A stretch of 64,000 nucleotides of DNA from Struthio camelus (GCF_040807025.1 NC_090982.1:85809463-85873462), one strand, 5' to 3'; positions 34,155-47,314 are shown, counted from the first letter of the stretch. Notes: generated by a model not told the origin, from the sequence alone. Made by a program: numbers and translations.

Positions 34155-34600
34155 CACAGAAACACAGAATGGTTGAGGTTGGAAGGGACCTCTGGAGATC
34201 ATCTAGTGCAAACCTTCTGCTCAAGCAGGGTCCTCTAGAGCATATTTCCCAGGATCGCGTCCAGGTGGGTTTTGTTTATCTCCAGGGAAGGAGACTCCAT
34301 CACCTCTCTGGGCAACCTCTTCCAGGGCTCTGTTACCCTCACAGTCAAGAAGTTTTTCCTCATGTTCAGATGGAACTTCCCGTGGTTCAGTTTGTGCCTG
34401 TTGCCTCTTATCCTAGTGCTGGGCATCACTGAGAAGAGTCTGGCCCCATCCTCTCAACATCCCCCCTTCAGACACTTGCAGACATTGATGAGATCGCCTC
34501 TCAGTCTTCTCTTCTCCAGGCCAAACAGGCCCAGCTCTCTCAGCCTTTCTTCACAGGAGAGATGCTCCAGTCCCCTCATCATCTCTCCTGCTGGGCTGGG
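34155..34600 (-). mobile_element. CR1 LINE 3'-end fragment (sense on -)
   Basis: The + strand reads the reverse of a CR1 3' end: cacagaaacacagaatgg (octamer tail), ggttggaagggacctctgg, gagactccatcacctctctg, ggcaacctcttccagggctc, agaagtttttcctcatgttc, gggcatcactgagaagagtc, tctcagtcttctcttctcc and ggagagatgctccagtcc. About 445 bp, 5'-truncated, well preserved. The 147-codon frame at 34272-34715 (+) is antisense CR1 sequence and not a gene. Confidence 0.95.
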
Positions 34601-35284
34601 AGACTGGCTGGGTGTCAGGACTGGGCAGTCAGCTGCGGTGAACCCAAACAGTCCAGAGAGTTGTGCAACCAGACCCAGAGGGAAGGTGAGCTGTCCTGAA
34701 AGTTGGCCACACTGAGCAATCTTAGGAGGACTTTGTGGTTTTGTTTCCTTTTAAAGCATGGGTAACATTTCCCCTGGTTACTGCTTGCTTTTGTGCTCCT
34801 CGGCCACAGCCACTGGAGCAGATCCACCTCCGAGTGCCTCTGAGCAGCACGTGGTAGAGGAACCTCTCCTGGGACCTCATGGATGCTTTTGTTCATGGGA
34901 ATTGTCTAGTTTCAGGCTTTAGGTCTGCCCTCCAAGTTTGAGAGCCTATTGCCACGTCTATGCCCCTTACAGCTAGCAGATCACTCATTACGGCCTCTGT
35001 TAATAGCCTTCATTTGGTACACTTTGATAGTTGTCAGAAAACAAACGGGATGTTCCTCTTCAAAACATTTCCCCCCACCAGCATCTCTGGGAAGGCTCTC
35101 TGCAGTGTTGCAAAGCAGCCATTTCCTTCAGTAACTAACAAACAGTTTAAGGAACCTAGCTTTTAGGCTCCATGTTCTTGAAAAAAGGAAGAAAAAAAAA
35201 GTCAAAGGCCATTAGTAGTTTCCCTAAGCAGTAGCGTAACTTTGCATTGCTGCAAGGCCAACCGCAGAGCGGCCGGAGACGGCG
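34601..35284. other. Intergenic, no gene seen
   Basis: Unique sequence between the CR1 fragment and a SINE relic. Short open frames, none recognised. Confidence 0.6.
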
Positions 35285-35400
35285 CCGCCGACGGTTAAGC
35301 AACTCGCCCAGCGCAACACGGGAAGTCTGGGGCAACGCTGGGAACTGACTCAGAAGATCTGGGTGCTCCTCGTCCCGTCGCTTAACCGCAGCCTCATCCT
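35285..35400 (+). repeat. MIR/CORE-SINE-like relic, CpG-rich
   Basis: Signature order gacggttaagcaactcgccc, agcgcaacacgggaagtctg, gctgggaactgactcagaag, then gtcccgtcgcttaaccgc, matching the 3' half of an amniote MIR-type SINE. Unusually, many CpGs survive for so old a repeat. Confidence 0.55.
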
Positions 35401-35783
35401 TCCTCCGCCTCTTCCTGCAATAAAGCCGCCAGCGCTGTGTTCAGACAGGCTGCTCCAGCTACCCAATTCCCTTATATCTCCATCGGATGTGCAAAGGGTC
35501 CAGCAGGCCAGTGCGGCCCGCCTGCGCTCAGGAGCTGGAGCAGCACGGTCCCACGTGCGTCGCTGCGTGTATCCCGGTGCAGGCGGCTCCTCGGCTCCCG
35601 GCTAGCTGGAGGCTGCTGGTCCCCTTGGAGCCAGTGATGAAGCTGGGGGAGCAGAGCAGGAGAGCGTGTATTGAATAATTCCTGCCCAGAGCATTGCCAA
35701 GAGGAAATGCACTTCCCGTAAAGTAGGCACTGTTACTGACTTGTTTGCTGGAATTGCTTGAGTGGTAATTACGCTCCTTTAAT
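35401..35783. other. Intergenic, no gene seen
   Basis: GC-moderate unique sequence next to the SINE relic. The overlapping frames of 60-94 codons are not recognised. Confidence 0.6.
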
Positions 35784-35818
35784 ATTGACATATTTAAATA
35801 GTTTCCAAGCATAATAAG
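35784..35818 (+). repeat. Dispersed 35-bp repeat, copy 2
   Basis: 34 of 35 positions match copy 1 at 33812-33846, same strand, 1,972 bp apart. It is followed by a C/T-rich stretch unlike the flank of copy 1. Confidence 0.9.
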
Positions 35819-38800
35819 AGTCCTTCCCCTTCTCCCCCTTTTCCGAATTTCTGTGGCGAGCTTTCACTTTGAACAATGGACGATCTGGAGGGGTGTGACT
35901 TGCCCACGTCTTGTTTATTGTACAGCACGTCCAGATGTTTTGCTCTTGTGCGTGGTGCAGTCAGACGTGCTGATGATGTGCTGTGCTGTTAAAGACCTAC
36001 AGGCATCTGTTGGGTAGGCTGTGCAAAAAATATATATATATTCATTGTGCTGCTTTATGTGCAAGTGCGGGATGATGGCAGCAACCCCCCATTCAGGCCT
36101 TGATCCCAAGCATGTAGCACACAGCGGTGTCAGCATTGGTCCCACAACATTTGTCTTTCATTCATTACTTGTCAGAAGTCCCAGGACACTCTGTCCCTAC
36201 AACGGCATCCAAAAAGGCCATTCTCCCCTTGCGTGGTTTCATGTGCAGGGCGTTCTTACGAATGCTGCTAAGGGACATTTTCCCAGAATAAAAACATCTC
36301 GCGCTAAAAATGTGGTAGAAATCTGCATCACTGACTACTCAAAGTGGGTGCTTGGACCAGCGCTTGCTTCCAGGGGTGAAGTGGGTCTCTGACACCTACG
36401 GTTGTAAAGGCACAGTCAGAAAAATCAGGAAAAAGGAAACCAGAGAAATACCACCTCTGGGTCTGAGATGGGGAAATAAAGGTAGACAACAAAGCGTGAA
36501 TGCTGCACGCATCTTTCCTGCTCCCCTTCGGCTCCTGGGCGGGGCCTGGTGCACCCAGGCCCCAGGACGTCACGTATGTGAATTCATTTTGGTAGATGTG
36601 GTTCAGGCAGGAGAGGACGTGCCTGCTTGTGTCGGCAGCTCCCCAGGTCTCATCACCAAGCTTTGGGGACCAAGCAGAGGTGAACGCCAGGACAGGGGGA
36701 GATGGGGCTGGGGGACACAACAGCTCTCAGCAGGAAAGAGTCTCCATATTTAGCTTTTTGTTGTCTCTACCCAAAGTCTTCCACATTATTTCCTAATAAA
36801 TTCCCTTCCATCTCTGAGAACACATCTCAGCCTGTGCTTCGCACTCCCAAATTCAGCACCTTTTCCCTCCAGAAAGAAATTCCCTTTTCTCCTACGCCTC
36901 TTCTGCTGTGGTGCCAGCATCCCTGCAGTTTGTCAGCCCTCGCCTCCATCTGTGCATCCACCCAAAGAAATGCCCTGGTCCTGGCTTATGTGGGCTTCTT
37001 GCTCCTCCCACTCGTGGATAGCCTCTGGGAGGCCTCGGATGGGGAAACATCTGCTCGGGTTGTCCTCTCCACCCCAGGACAGGATTTTTCTATCACGAGC
37101 GTGCAAGCACATTAGCACGGTTGAACCCAAACAGAACTCCACGTGTGGGCAGTGGCGGCTTTCACCCCTCTTTGGCTTCCTGTCCATCCTGCCCAGGGTT
37201 ACACTACCTGTGGTGTCATGGATGGACATCCCGTTGGCCAACTCTCCATAGGCTGGGACAGCGCAGGATTGCAGAAAAGTCCCTGTGACCCTCTCAGAGG
37301 CACCTGAAGGAAAGAAGCACCTTGCAGAACATCTGCTCTTCAACATGAGGCCACGATTGTGCTTGAGGGTGCAAGTCCCAAAACATGGCAAGGCTGGGCT
37401 AGAAAATAAGGTATTTCCCTGGGACTTTCTGTAAAAGAGAGTAGGCACTGCTCTTTTTTTCTGAGGCACTGGTCTGGTTGCAATTGTTTGTACAAAAGGG
37501 TGCGTGTCTTCATCTACGTCTGAGGAATGAGAAAGCGGAGAGAAAGTCAGCAAAATGCCAGAGGTAGACCAGAAATGTAGTTTGGGAAACGAAACAGAAA
37601 GTAAAGGAGCAGGAAAGCACACACTTCTTTGGGGCACACAGGAGTGGTTCGAGGCAGGCTTGGGCTTGGGTTCAAGGCTGGTTGCAGCCTATCTGGTCCC
37701 ACTGTATTCAGGGAAAGGGGACTTCACGTACTTTCCTGGTTAATCCACAGAACTGCATCAAAGAAATACCTGGCTGTCATCATCAGTGTATCCTCCCAGT
37801 GAAAACGATCTTGGCAAGGCATTGAGCAGGCCCAGCTTCTCAGGCCAAGAGCCAACAATACGTCTGGTACGAGTTTCTTCACCGCCCTATCTTTCATCGT
37901 CTCCCACCCCCACCCCCACCATCCTAAAGGTTATTCTCGAGGTAGGAGAGAGCGAATAAGCAAAGAAACTCTTAAAACTTGAAAGGGCAGAGCTGCAATG
38001 GTACCAGTAAAAAGCCAAACCCCTATTCCTCTAGGCTTGGGAGCTCAGGGTGTGAAAACCTCTGAATTTCCCAGATCAAGAGCATTCACTGGGCAAGTTC
38101 TAGCTGTTATGGTCCAAAATTGTACATGGGATGGAGGGACGTTTCCTGGGAAGAGGGACCCAGAGGACCAACTGGCCACTTTTCCCGACTTCACAAGCCC
38201 CAGGTCTTCACACCAGACTCAAGCCACAGACCTCGGAGAGTCAAAGAAAAAGCCACGGGTCCAGTGGCTGTTGCCAGCTAGTCTCTGCAGTTCTAGAAAA
38301 GCTCTTCATCCTGGCGGTGCTTGTTTTGGAGGATGAGGTGGGGTGGGGGGCTGCTGTGGTGCCAACAGCTGCTTTCTTTGCCACTAGGTGTTGATGGTAG
38401 GCACGTGAGGGAGGTGAAATAATGGCTTTCTAGTACCAGTTCTGAATTTCTTCTGACCAGAAGACTGCTGTCGGCCCTCAAAGATTTGTAGCAAAAGGGC
38501 GATTGCAATACTGTGGCACGAGTGCACACAGAGCTCTGCTCATGGGGGCCAGCAAAGCAGCCCAAGGGCACGGAGCAAGGCATAGGACAGTGTTGCTAGC
38601 CCACACGCAGCATGGGAAGGTCGAGTTTTGGGGTGGCTGCAAACACCAGGCTGTTCCGGGCCCAGGGACGACCACTGATATTGCCAGCACCTGCCTTGAG
38701 AGGAGTCGAAAAGGAGGGGATTTCTACCTTGCCTCTAATTTCCGAGGGAGCAGAGGGTTATACAACAGCGAGGCAGATGGAAACGTCACAGCAGCGAGCT

Positions 38801-41800
38801 TGGCAGCGGCACAAACACAACTAACCTGCCCTTGTTTCACGCTCCTAGCCACAACACATCCATACGTGCCGCACAAGGTAAGAGAGGAGGTCAATCCATC
38901 AGCGGTGGCCTCCGGACACTTGATGCACTGCCTTGCCACCCAGATCCCTGCATGGCCTGCCCCGGGCACGCAGCCCGGTGCCGCTAGCACCCGCCGGTGC
39001 TCCCCCAGCATTTCTTTATATAGGCAACGTCACACAAAGTCATCCAAAAAAACCCAACCAACCAACCGTGCACCTCCCAGGCACAGCTCTTTAATAGACA
39101 GTGGGGTGCCACAAAGCATCATCGTTTTATAGATAGGAGAGAATAATAAATAATTCTATGCATTTTTGGCATATACATATATATATGCATATAGGCACTT
39201 ACATTATATACATATATACAAATATTTAGAGTAAAGCATACAAGCTACCTCGCTGCTCTTGGTCCCTTCCTGATAAATGCATTTTCTTGTCAATTATAAG
39301 CTCTCTGGGTCAGTACAATGGTTTCTGATTTATTCCCTAGTGGTCCAACACCTCTGTGCCACACTATGACAATCGGACTTTCATTTGGCCATAGGGAGTC
39401 AGCAAGCAACAAGGTATTGCATGGAAGTGGCTGTTCCTTACTGGAATAGTCGAGAACTTAACCTTTCCCATGCGTCTCTGGCACCCGTCGACTATGGGCA
39501 CGCTAGTAACTTAAATGGTGCAGGGGAAAATCCCCGTAAAATGCTCGTGGCCCAGTTGTGCGATGAGGAGGGCTGCCGTCATGCTTAGTGGGTAGGAGGA
39601 CATGGGTGCTCCTGCGCTGCTGTCGCAGCACCCACTAATAGTCCCACTCGCGTTTCTTTGCTCCTCTTCCCACGGTCGGCACCGTTGTTGCATTGCAAAA
39701 GCCCATCTCGGGTCCGCCCAAGTCACCAGCTCCTGCCTTATCCAGGGGATGAGGCCAATATCAACAGGTTTGATTGCATTTCCTTCATTCGAGGTGGAAC
39801 CAGCCCTGGGGGCTGGTCGAGGCTTGATGCAGTCTGGGGGGTGCTGAGATGGGGTCAGCCACGGTGCCTGAGAAGCCGTGCGTGCCCAGTGCGTGTGTAG
39901 GCAGCGAGAGAAAAATCAGGAACCCGTGGCCATTGGCCTTGGGTATTTGTGTTTTAACGGGACTCGACGTGGCCCTGCAAGTTGTTCTTTTCCAAAAATC
40001 AGAGTTCCGAGCTGTATTTCCTGTTGCCATCATCTTCATGCTTTTTCCTGAAAGGCTTCAGAGCTGGTTGAGGAACGTCAATGCGTGGGAAACCTGGCGA
40101 AGGAAACACGGTTAATCCCGTGGATACGGCGTTAACGTCCTGCTGCCACCTTGGCCCCGTCCAGGTGGCTCTAGCTCTCTCGTGGCTGCAGCAGCCTGGG
40201 GTTTTGCTGCCCTCCTGCAGCCTGTGCAGTCTGCTGCCGTGGCCATGCCAGCGCGGTTATAAACCCTGGCCGGTCCGGGTGCCCTGGACAGCAGATCGGC
40301 AGCCGGCCCTGGGAAACTGCCTCCTGTGCCCTGGTGTGTTTTGGCATCCTGCAGGGCTCAGCGGTGTCTCTCGGCACTGCCGAGCCAGGACACCCTCTCC
40401 TGGGAGAAAGCAGTGCCATCCTTTTTTGTTGCTGTAAAATGCTCTTTTCCTTACTAATGAAACACAGAAGTTATTTTGGACCCACACTTTCTGCTTGGCA
40501 AGGCACACGGGGGACTGGGGTGATCGTGGCAGTGCGGGCCAAGCCGACCTGCATCGATGCTTCAACCAGCCAGGATGAGTCGGATGGTGGGAATCGCCGA
40601 CAGCGCCCACAGGAAAGCATCTGCGGTCTCTGCTTGCCCCGAGGTGGGTGGACGCTGGCCCAGGGATGGCCGGCCATGGCTCTCCCCTCTCTGTCCGCTG
40701 GGAGAGTCTCAGCACCCGCTCCTGCCGGCAAACAGCAACACACCAGGAGGCCGAGAGCAAAGATGGATCTCCAGAGAGGAAAAATCACGCCTGGGATTTT
40801 TCGGTGGGAGGTTTCCCTTTGCTGGTGCGCACCAGCGGGAATGCCGGGAGGCTTTCGCACGCCCCCTCGGACGCCGTCAGGAGAGGAAGCAAAGGCAGGA
40901 GCTAAAGGCAGAGCAAAGTTAATGGCTGTTGTTTAGGTCAATAACATATTGATTCCATATTTTGTGGGCTAAAAGGTTGACCTTTTAAAGGGCAATTGCC
41001 GCCTGCGAGATTTGATTTAGGAGAAAGGAAAGAATTTCAATTTAATTTTCACTTCCTATTTCGGTTGGGAGAAACTTGCAGGATTGCAGGTGCCAAAGAT
41101 GTATTTTTTTTTGTTGAGGGTGGGAACTGGAGTTTTTTAGAGTCTCCGCAAAGAGCTCTGTTTCAGGGAGGAAAGGGTCCTGCTACACCTCTCCCTCTGC
41201 TCTGCTCCACCGCTGGAGACGCACACAAGACGCGAGGTGCTAAGCTGAGGCAGGGATCAGCCGTGACCTTGTGCCCCAGATCCAGCCGTGCCACAATGGG
41301 GCAGCGTGCTCATCCCTTGGGAAAAACCTGTGGTTGAAAGCAAGAAACACATGATTGCTCCATGTCCTTCTTACCCTTTTACTACTCTTTGGTGGCCAGC
41401 GTTACATAAATGACCAGAGCCTCGCCCAAATCAGCCTGCTCTGTAGTCATCGTTGCAGCAGCATTACAGAAGGTGAGAAGTTTCTGGGCCAGGGCTGGAC
41501 ATGGCGTCACCACTTGCAGCTAGCAGTGATTTTTCCAGGGCCGGTTGGGAGCTTCATAGCCCAGAAAGATGGATGCCACGGGAAGTACTGATCGCACTGG
41601 GGCACCCCAAGTTGGTAACCAGACTTGGGGAATCTCGCTTCCAATCCTAGCTGCTCTCCGGATACTTGAGGAGCTCCAGTTTTCCTCCAGCGCTGTCAGA
41701 TTTAGCATATTTAGCAGCACAAAATGAATACAAGAAAGACTGAAGTCTGCCATTTAGTTTGCCAAGACAGCTGGCAAAAACTATGTACAGCTGAACGTTT

Positions 41801-44800
41801 CATCACGTCTGCCAAGACATATTCATTTTGGATTAATTTTAAGACAGTTTTTAAAGCGATGATGAAGGATTATGCAGTGTGCTTCAGCAGCATTAAAAAA
41901 TCTCTGTTTTTTAAATCTCTCATTCAGATTGTCCCAGTTTGGCAGCTCAGCGGTGTAGTTGATTTGAGATTTGGAGGGATTCACTGATAGTGACATTTTC
42001 ATTTATCTAAGTACATGGAAGTGCTGGCACAATCCGTGGGTGGTAGCAAAGCCTTCAATATTAAAACACAGCTACTCGAAATAATTCATTTGCAGCAAGG
42101 CTATATAGACCTAACATATGAAAAGCATCCATCCAGCAAAAACATAGCATCTATGATTAAATGCTTTACAGGCTTTTCATGCTGTAATCTCAGCTGGAGC
42201 CTTGCAATTCAGGGTAACTACTCTCAAAGAACAAAGTATTTATAACAGCGACACTCCAGAGCGGTCGCAAGTCTTTCCAGCCATAGGAACTCACCAAGGG
42301 AGCACAGCAAAGGGATGCCTAGTTCTGTAGACAGCGACACACAAACGAGGGATGCAGCTGCTTTTGATGACCTAGTTCATGTTATCACCATTTAGGAGTG
42401 GGTTAGCAGAGGGTTATTTCAGCACTGCCTTGGCATCCTGTAGCACCACGCTGGTCTGCTGTTGCATGCTCCTGGAGGACCACTGCACCTGACGGCAAAG
42501 TGCAGCTCTGCAGGTACATGCCCACAGTCAAAGTGAGATTGCAAAGCTTCTCGGAGAAGAAGACTTCTCGGTGAAGTCGACCTTACAGCTAAACCCAAGT
42601 TAACTGCCAGCCTCATCTGGAACAGTCTAGTCAACCAACCTTGTGAAATCTGGGATGCTCTTCCCTACAGAATTTAGTCTCATGGGATATCTGCAATGTG
42701 CTGAGAGCCCGCAGCCCCCACAGGTGCTGCTAGAAGATGTTCAGGACGCCTGGTAGGAGCCACAGCCTGAGCAAACTGTTAACAGAGCTCTTTGACAACA
42801 AGCCCAACTGGCTGCCCTTCAGTCAACGCTTCATGATCAAAACTGAACAGTCTGCATAGAGACTCTCCCTCAACTTACCTCCTTCCCAGCTCACATGAAG
42901 CGTAACTAGAATTAGCACAAACTCCTCGTGTCTAGAGGAATCTCTGGCAGAGCTGAGGAGAACATACACTCCTGTCTAACCAGTTGACTGCAACTTGCAA
43001 AAGGAGTAGATAAACATATTCCTCCCCTTTAAATGACAAATGACATTTTACTGCCAGAAATGTTAAAAATGGATTGGTTCCGTATCATGCTGCTGAAGAA
43101 AATTTTATGGATTATCTGTCTTGAGGTTAAAGAGAAAAGAGCACTCTTGCAGTCTGAGGATGTGGGTATATTTGATACAGATTTTACTGCAACGTTAGCC
43201 TGAGAAGCCTCCAAGATAAAAACCTTGATGAAACCCTCAGTACTGGTGAAAGCTCCCCAAACTGAACAGTTCTAGGAAGATTAACACCCTGATCTAGACA
43301 TTAGGACCCTGATGTGAATGCAGGGAGGAGGAGGAGAGACCACAACTGTAAAGAGGAACGTACCGAGTCAACATTTCCGTTCGCTGAATCTGATAATCCA
43401 ACCGAGGCAGTTGCAGGTAGCTATCAGTTGCACAGCTGTTATCTCACAGATCGGGATGGAAATGTTAGTAGAGTCTATTGAAAAATCAACCCCCCGTCCA
43501 GCAAAACAACAACAAATCAAACACACAAAAGCATCATGGGGCTAGGACCCTGATATTTATAGTATTATGCATTTATGCAAGATCATTTGAGATACTCGGG
43601 TATCAGGGGCACAAATTTTTAAAGCTAACTAACTAAAGGCAGCTGAGGACCTGCTAACGGGTGAAAACTGGAAAGGACTTACAGTGGTCAGGCAACTACA
43701 GAAGTGAAATCAAACGGAAAACTCCTGGTCTTCAAGCATATAGGCAGGGTTTTTGCCCACGGAGACCAGCTGATCAGGAGACAGTGTGATTAGGTAGGCA
43801 CAGCCAACCCTAATCCCTTACACGGCTGAATCACACAACACAGGCAAGAATAAAACCCAGCTTCTCAGCAGAAGAGCTTGTACCCAAAACTTCAGAGTTT
43901 CCAGAAAGGCGAGGCTGGGGGATGTTTGCTTCTTCCTTTCCTGTTTAACTTGCAGATCAACAAACTAGCAGGCACGTTGGCAAGTTCGTTTCGTTCCTGT
44001 AGCTTGTCTAACATGCTCTTCTGTTTTAAGCTGGTAGGGTATTTTTTTTTCATGTCCTCAAATCTGGAAGATTTTTGGACTGCTTGTACCCAAGTTGAGG
44101 AAACCTGACTCATCTGTAAGAAAGTAGGGGAAAAAAAAAAATTCTAGCCTGCAACCAGTCACCTCATTTTAAAGCGAAGATGGGAGTTTCCCTCAGTTCA
44201 CAGAACAAGGATAACTTCTTCCTCCTCAGGAAGCAAAAGTTGGACTCCACTTTAGCAACAACTTACATGGTAACTTGGTTTCCTGCCTGTTCTCCGCCTG
44301 GAAAAGGAGAGTCGCAGAAGCGACGGTGCTTTGAACTACAACCAAGTAGATCTGCCTATTCCTCCCTGCTCAGATGGTATTGTAGCTCTAGAAGCAAGAA
44401 TAGGGGGGCTTTAACCTATTGCGACTGTATCAGCTGCGGAGCGAGTTGGCAAGAGCCCTCCAGATGGGGTTTAGCATGCTATTGCAGCATGCCACATCCC
44501 TTCTTTCACCAAGCACGCATTTAAACAATTGCCTCCTTAATAAAACAAATGCGAGTTCTCTTTACTGCAAATCGCTGCGAAGGTATAAAGCCTCCTGCAC
44601 GTTAGGTCTGACGAGAGCGCCGAGACCGGCTGGCCAAACGTTACCACGCAGCAGCTATTATGTAAAACAAATAGCACTAAAGACGGTATTTACTGGTTTA
44701 AATTTTTTTTTTTTTTTATTACGCATAATAAATCTTTCACACAAAGTAATGAAAAGGACCCCTAAGGTGATACTTTACAGATCTGAAGGAAAACAGAGTA

Positions 44801-46559
44801 TTTGTGAACATGCCAGACTGCAGACTTCAGGACACTGCCAGACCTATATAATGCTCAAACTCCTCAAAGAGTCAGTCAGGCTAGCATGGCTTTCTGCATA
44901 AATCCTGGTCTGGCTCTGCCGCTGCAACTTGGGATTGCAACTCCAGCTGTTACCAACCAGCCGGGCTCTGTAAGCATTGCATATTAATTAAATGCACGAG
45001 GAAATTATGCGATTGCAACAAACCTGTTCCTTCTGCGCTTCAATGTCATCGGAACACGAGGACAGCCAGAAATGATTCACTGTGTGACTGATCCAGCAGC
45101 TGGTTTGACCTATCCTATCAGATTGCTGCTTCACGTACCCTTTTCTTTAGAAAAAGCCCTTTCGAAGAAAGTTGGGTTCTCTCCAGTTTGGCACCCTGAT
45201 GCTAAGCATCTGCTCCGTCTGAGCCCTCTTTTACGAAGCGCTCCACTTCTCCTGAAGCCTGCGGGGTGGAGGGTGGTCATTACGGGGCAGGCTCCTGCAC
45301 CCATGGGTGCGCAAGTTCAATGAAAACTGAGCTGTCCCAGGAGCCTCAGACTCCGCAGTACAAAAGTGCATCTTTAGACTGACCTTTCCAAAGGCTGCGC
45401 AGCTCTGCTGACTCACAAACGCTCTTAGCCTTTTACTAAAAGAGAAAATTACAAATCACTACAATAACCAAGAAGAGTCATTCCCTTTTGACGTTCACGC
45501 GGAGCCAAAAAAAAAAAAAAAATCCTAAACATAGCACAAACATATGTGCAGCTCGGGCATGGTTCAATCATCTCTCATGTTTTACTAAGAAAAAACTGCA
45601 GCTTCAGTCTTACTATTGCCTCTTCTCAAAAGCTTGTGCCATTTTAAAGTCCTAAATGCTCCTGTGCTGTGCATGTCTCTTTGCAGCTATATTGAAATAA
45701 ATATTTTGGTTTTTTTTTTTAAGCTAGTATTTCCATGGACTTCCACCTCTAAATAAGCAAATAAAAGTACAAATCTAGCATATCCTTCAGGGAAAAAGAG
45801 TGCAAATAATTCTATTTAAAGCCACTCAGAGGACGGTCTGAAAGTAAATGCACCCTATTCTCCAGTTCAGTAAGCTGGACACGCTGGGGTAGGCAGTGAA
45901 TAGAGGGGTTCGCCATATATGTTTAGGACCTGACTCCCTGATCTTTATGATTTGGCATGCAATGCGCTGGTGACAGTCCTCTACGCAGCAGCACTGGGAT
46001 TACAACGGTGTCTGCATCCACGTGCGAGTGGACACCGCCAGGAGCCTCCCCAGAGACCAAAAAAAAAAAAAAAAAAAAATCGACATTTTGAAAAATGGGA
46101 TGTTCTTACAAAACCAGGTCAGTCAATTTCTTTTGTTCTTCCAACTGCAGAGACACTTTTTGGATTATTTGCATTAAGCTGGGTATATCCGGAAAGGACA
46201 CTTTCAAAAACAAAACAAGTTTTCTACATTCAGATAAATTTATACTTCTGTCATAAACCTCGCAAATAGCAAACAGGCAATTTTCAACACATTTTGCCAG
46301 GGATCCCCACTACACACTGTCACCACTACACAAATTTTTACGGGACATTGGTCTATTTTACAATCTTTTAACTATTTTCTTTGGACATTTGTTCACGTGT
46401 TCAATTTCCAGAAGTACAGCAAAGCAAGTCTGTAAGGGACCTCACTCCGAAGGTTGCTGTTTCCAGCTCTCAAAAGAATATTTGCCAAACCAAAAAGAGA
46501 CTTGCTATTGAAAATCCTCCCACCAACATTGTGCCATCAAAATCGGGTGTTTTGAATGT
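35819..46559. other. Intergenic between SMAD7 and the DYM 3' end, no gene seen
   Basis: Mostly unique sequence. Long open frames occur at 36933-37637 (-, 234 codons), 38503-39132 (+, 209 codons, non-ATG first codon) and 40334-40936 (+, 200 codons). All are in GC-richer stretches, overlap open frames in other phases, and match nothing I know. Also present: a CCCCA array near 37905, TA microsatellites at ~36031-36041 and ~39159-39228, and a near-palindromic AAAAGGTTGACCTTTT at 40971-40986 at a sharp GC-to-AT change. Confidence 0.65.
39159..39228 (+). repeat. TA/TACA microsatellite pair
   Basis: Two TATACATATA-type blocks around ggcacttac. Simple repeat. Confidence 0.8.
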
Positions 46560-47164
46560 GCCTGCAGAGCTAATTTTATTACTACGCTGCTTGCTAGCTC
46601 ACTTGGATGACAAGGGAGACACCAATTCAGAAACCGCAGCCAGGACAGTGCCATCAAAATAAAGGGCTGTGAGTGAAAGCATGGTAGAGGGGCATGAGCA
46701 ACCCACCGCAGAATCCAGCAGACCACAAAAAGCTTGACCCAAAGAAGCTGCCTTGCTTTAATCAAAGGAAAATACAAATGCTACTTCCAAATCACAGCCC
46801 ATCATCTCCTTCCTCATTACCCCAGTGAAGTTAAAAGAGCAATCAGTTTTGTGGTCGGTAGTAACATCACACCCCATGTGTAAGGCCTCATTTTCATCAA
46901 ACAAGCTCTACGTTATAGGACTATAAATATAAGGTTGCCTACAAGCCGCCAGTTCCTCGCACCGCAGTCTGTTGCCAGCAGGTCTGTGGCAATCTGCTTC
47001 GAGATGTCAAAGTTGGACCGTACACGAGCAGCGAGCTTGGCTCTCTGTAAGCTTTGGGGTCGGAGGGGGCACACTGGAAGGGGCCATGTATTAACACGCA
47101 GTGCCGAGTTGGATTTTCCGTAGCAAGACAGAGTCGAGCTGGTGTGGCGGTGGCACCTGCTCCT
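46560..47164 (-). other. DYM: Probable DYM 3' untranslated region
   Basis: Runs from the DYM stop codon to the first good poly(A) signal on the minus strand. No other gene intervenes. The end point is inferred from one hexamer, so it could be longer or shorter. Confidence 0.4.
46575..46580 (-). terminator. DYM: Candidate DYM poly(A) signal
   Basis: AATAAA on the minus strand (tttatt on +), ~585 nt beyond the stop codon. It is the first canonical hexamer I find downstream of the stop. The next clear one is near 44715-44720. The downstream U/GU element is not obvious. Confidence 0.35.
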
Positions 47165-47314
47165 TCAGCCCGAGTCCATGGTGAAGAGCTGGATGTCGCG
47201 TGGGTTCCAGTACAGGGCCACCGCCGAATTGTAAACCAAGGACCAAACGTACGGGATGAAGAACTCCTCCGGCTGCTCCTCCTCCACGTACTTGAACTTC
47301 AGCTCAGGAAATTT
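47165..47314 (-). CDS. DYM: DYM (dymeclin) last coding exon
   Basis: After the acceptor ctcgttgcag the exon reads in phase 0 for 49 codons and stops with TGA. It begins [18 protein letters not shown], continues [20 protein letters not shown] and ends [10 protein letters not shown]. This is the dymeclin C-terminus; human has AVGLYWNPQD and ends MDSD. Dymeclin is a ~669-residue Golgi-associated protein involved in secretory traffic and cartilage/bone development; its loss causes Dyggve-Melchior-Clausen dysplasia in humans. The rest of the gene lies at higher coordinates and outside the window. DYM reads towards SMAD7 on the same strand, so read-through would enter the SMAD7 upstream region. Confidence 0.97.
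   Translation of the reverse strand, partial: KFPELKFKYVEEEQPEEFFIPYVWSLVYNSAVALYWNPRDIQLFTMDSG

Noticed and set aside
34272..34715. 147-codon frame on +
   Set aside because: It is antisense sequence of the CR1 3' end.
46059..46079. Poly(A) run that might end a retroposed gene copy
   Set aside because: No flanking direct repeat and no recognisable coding sequence upstream.
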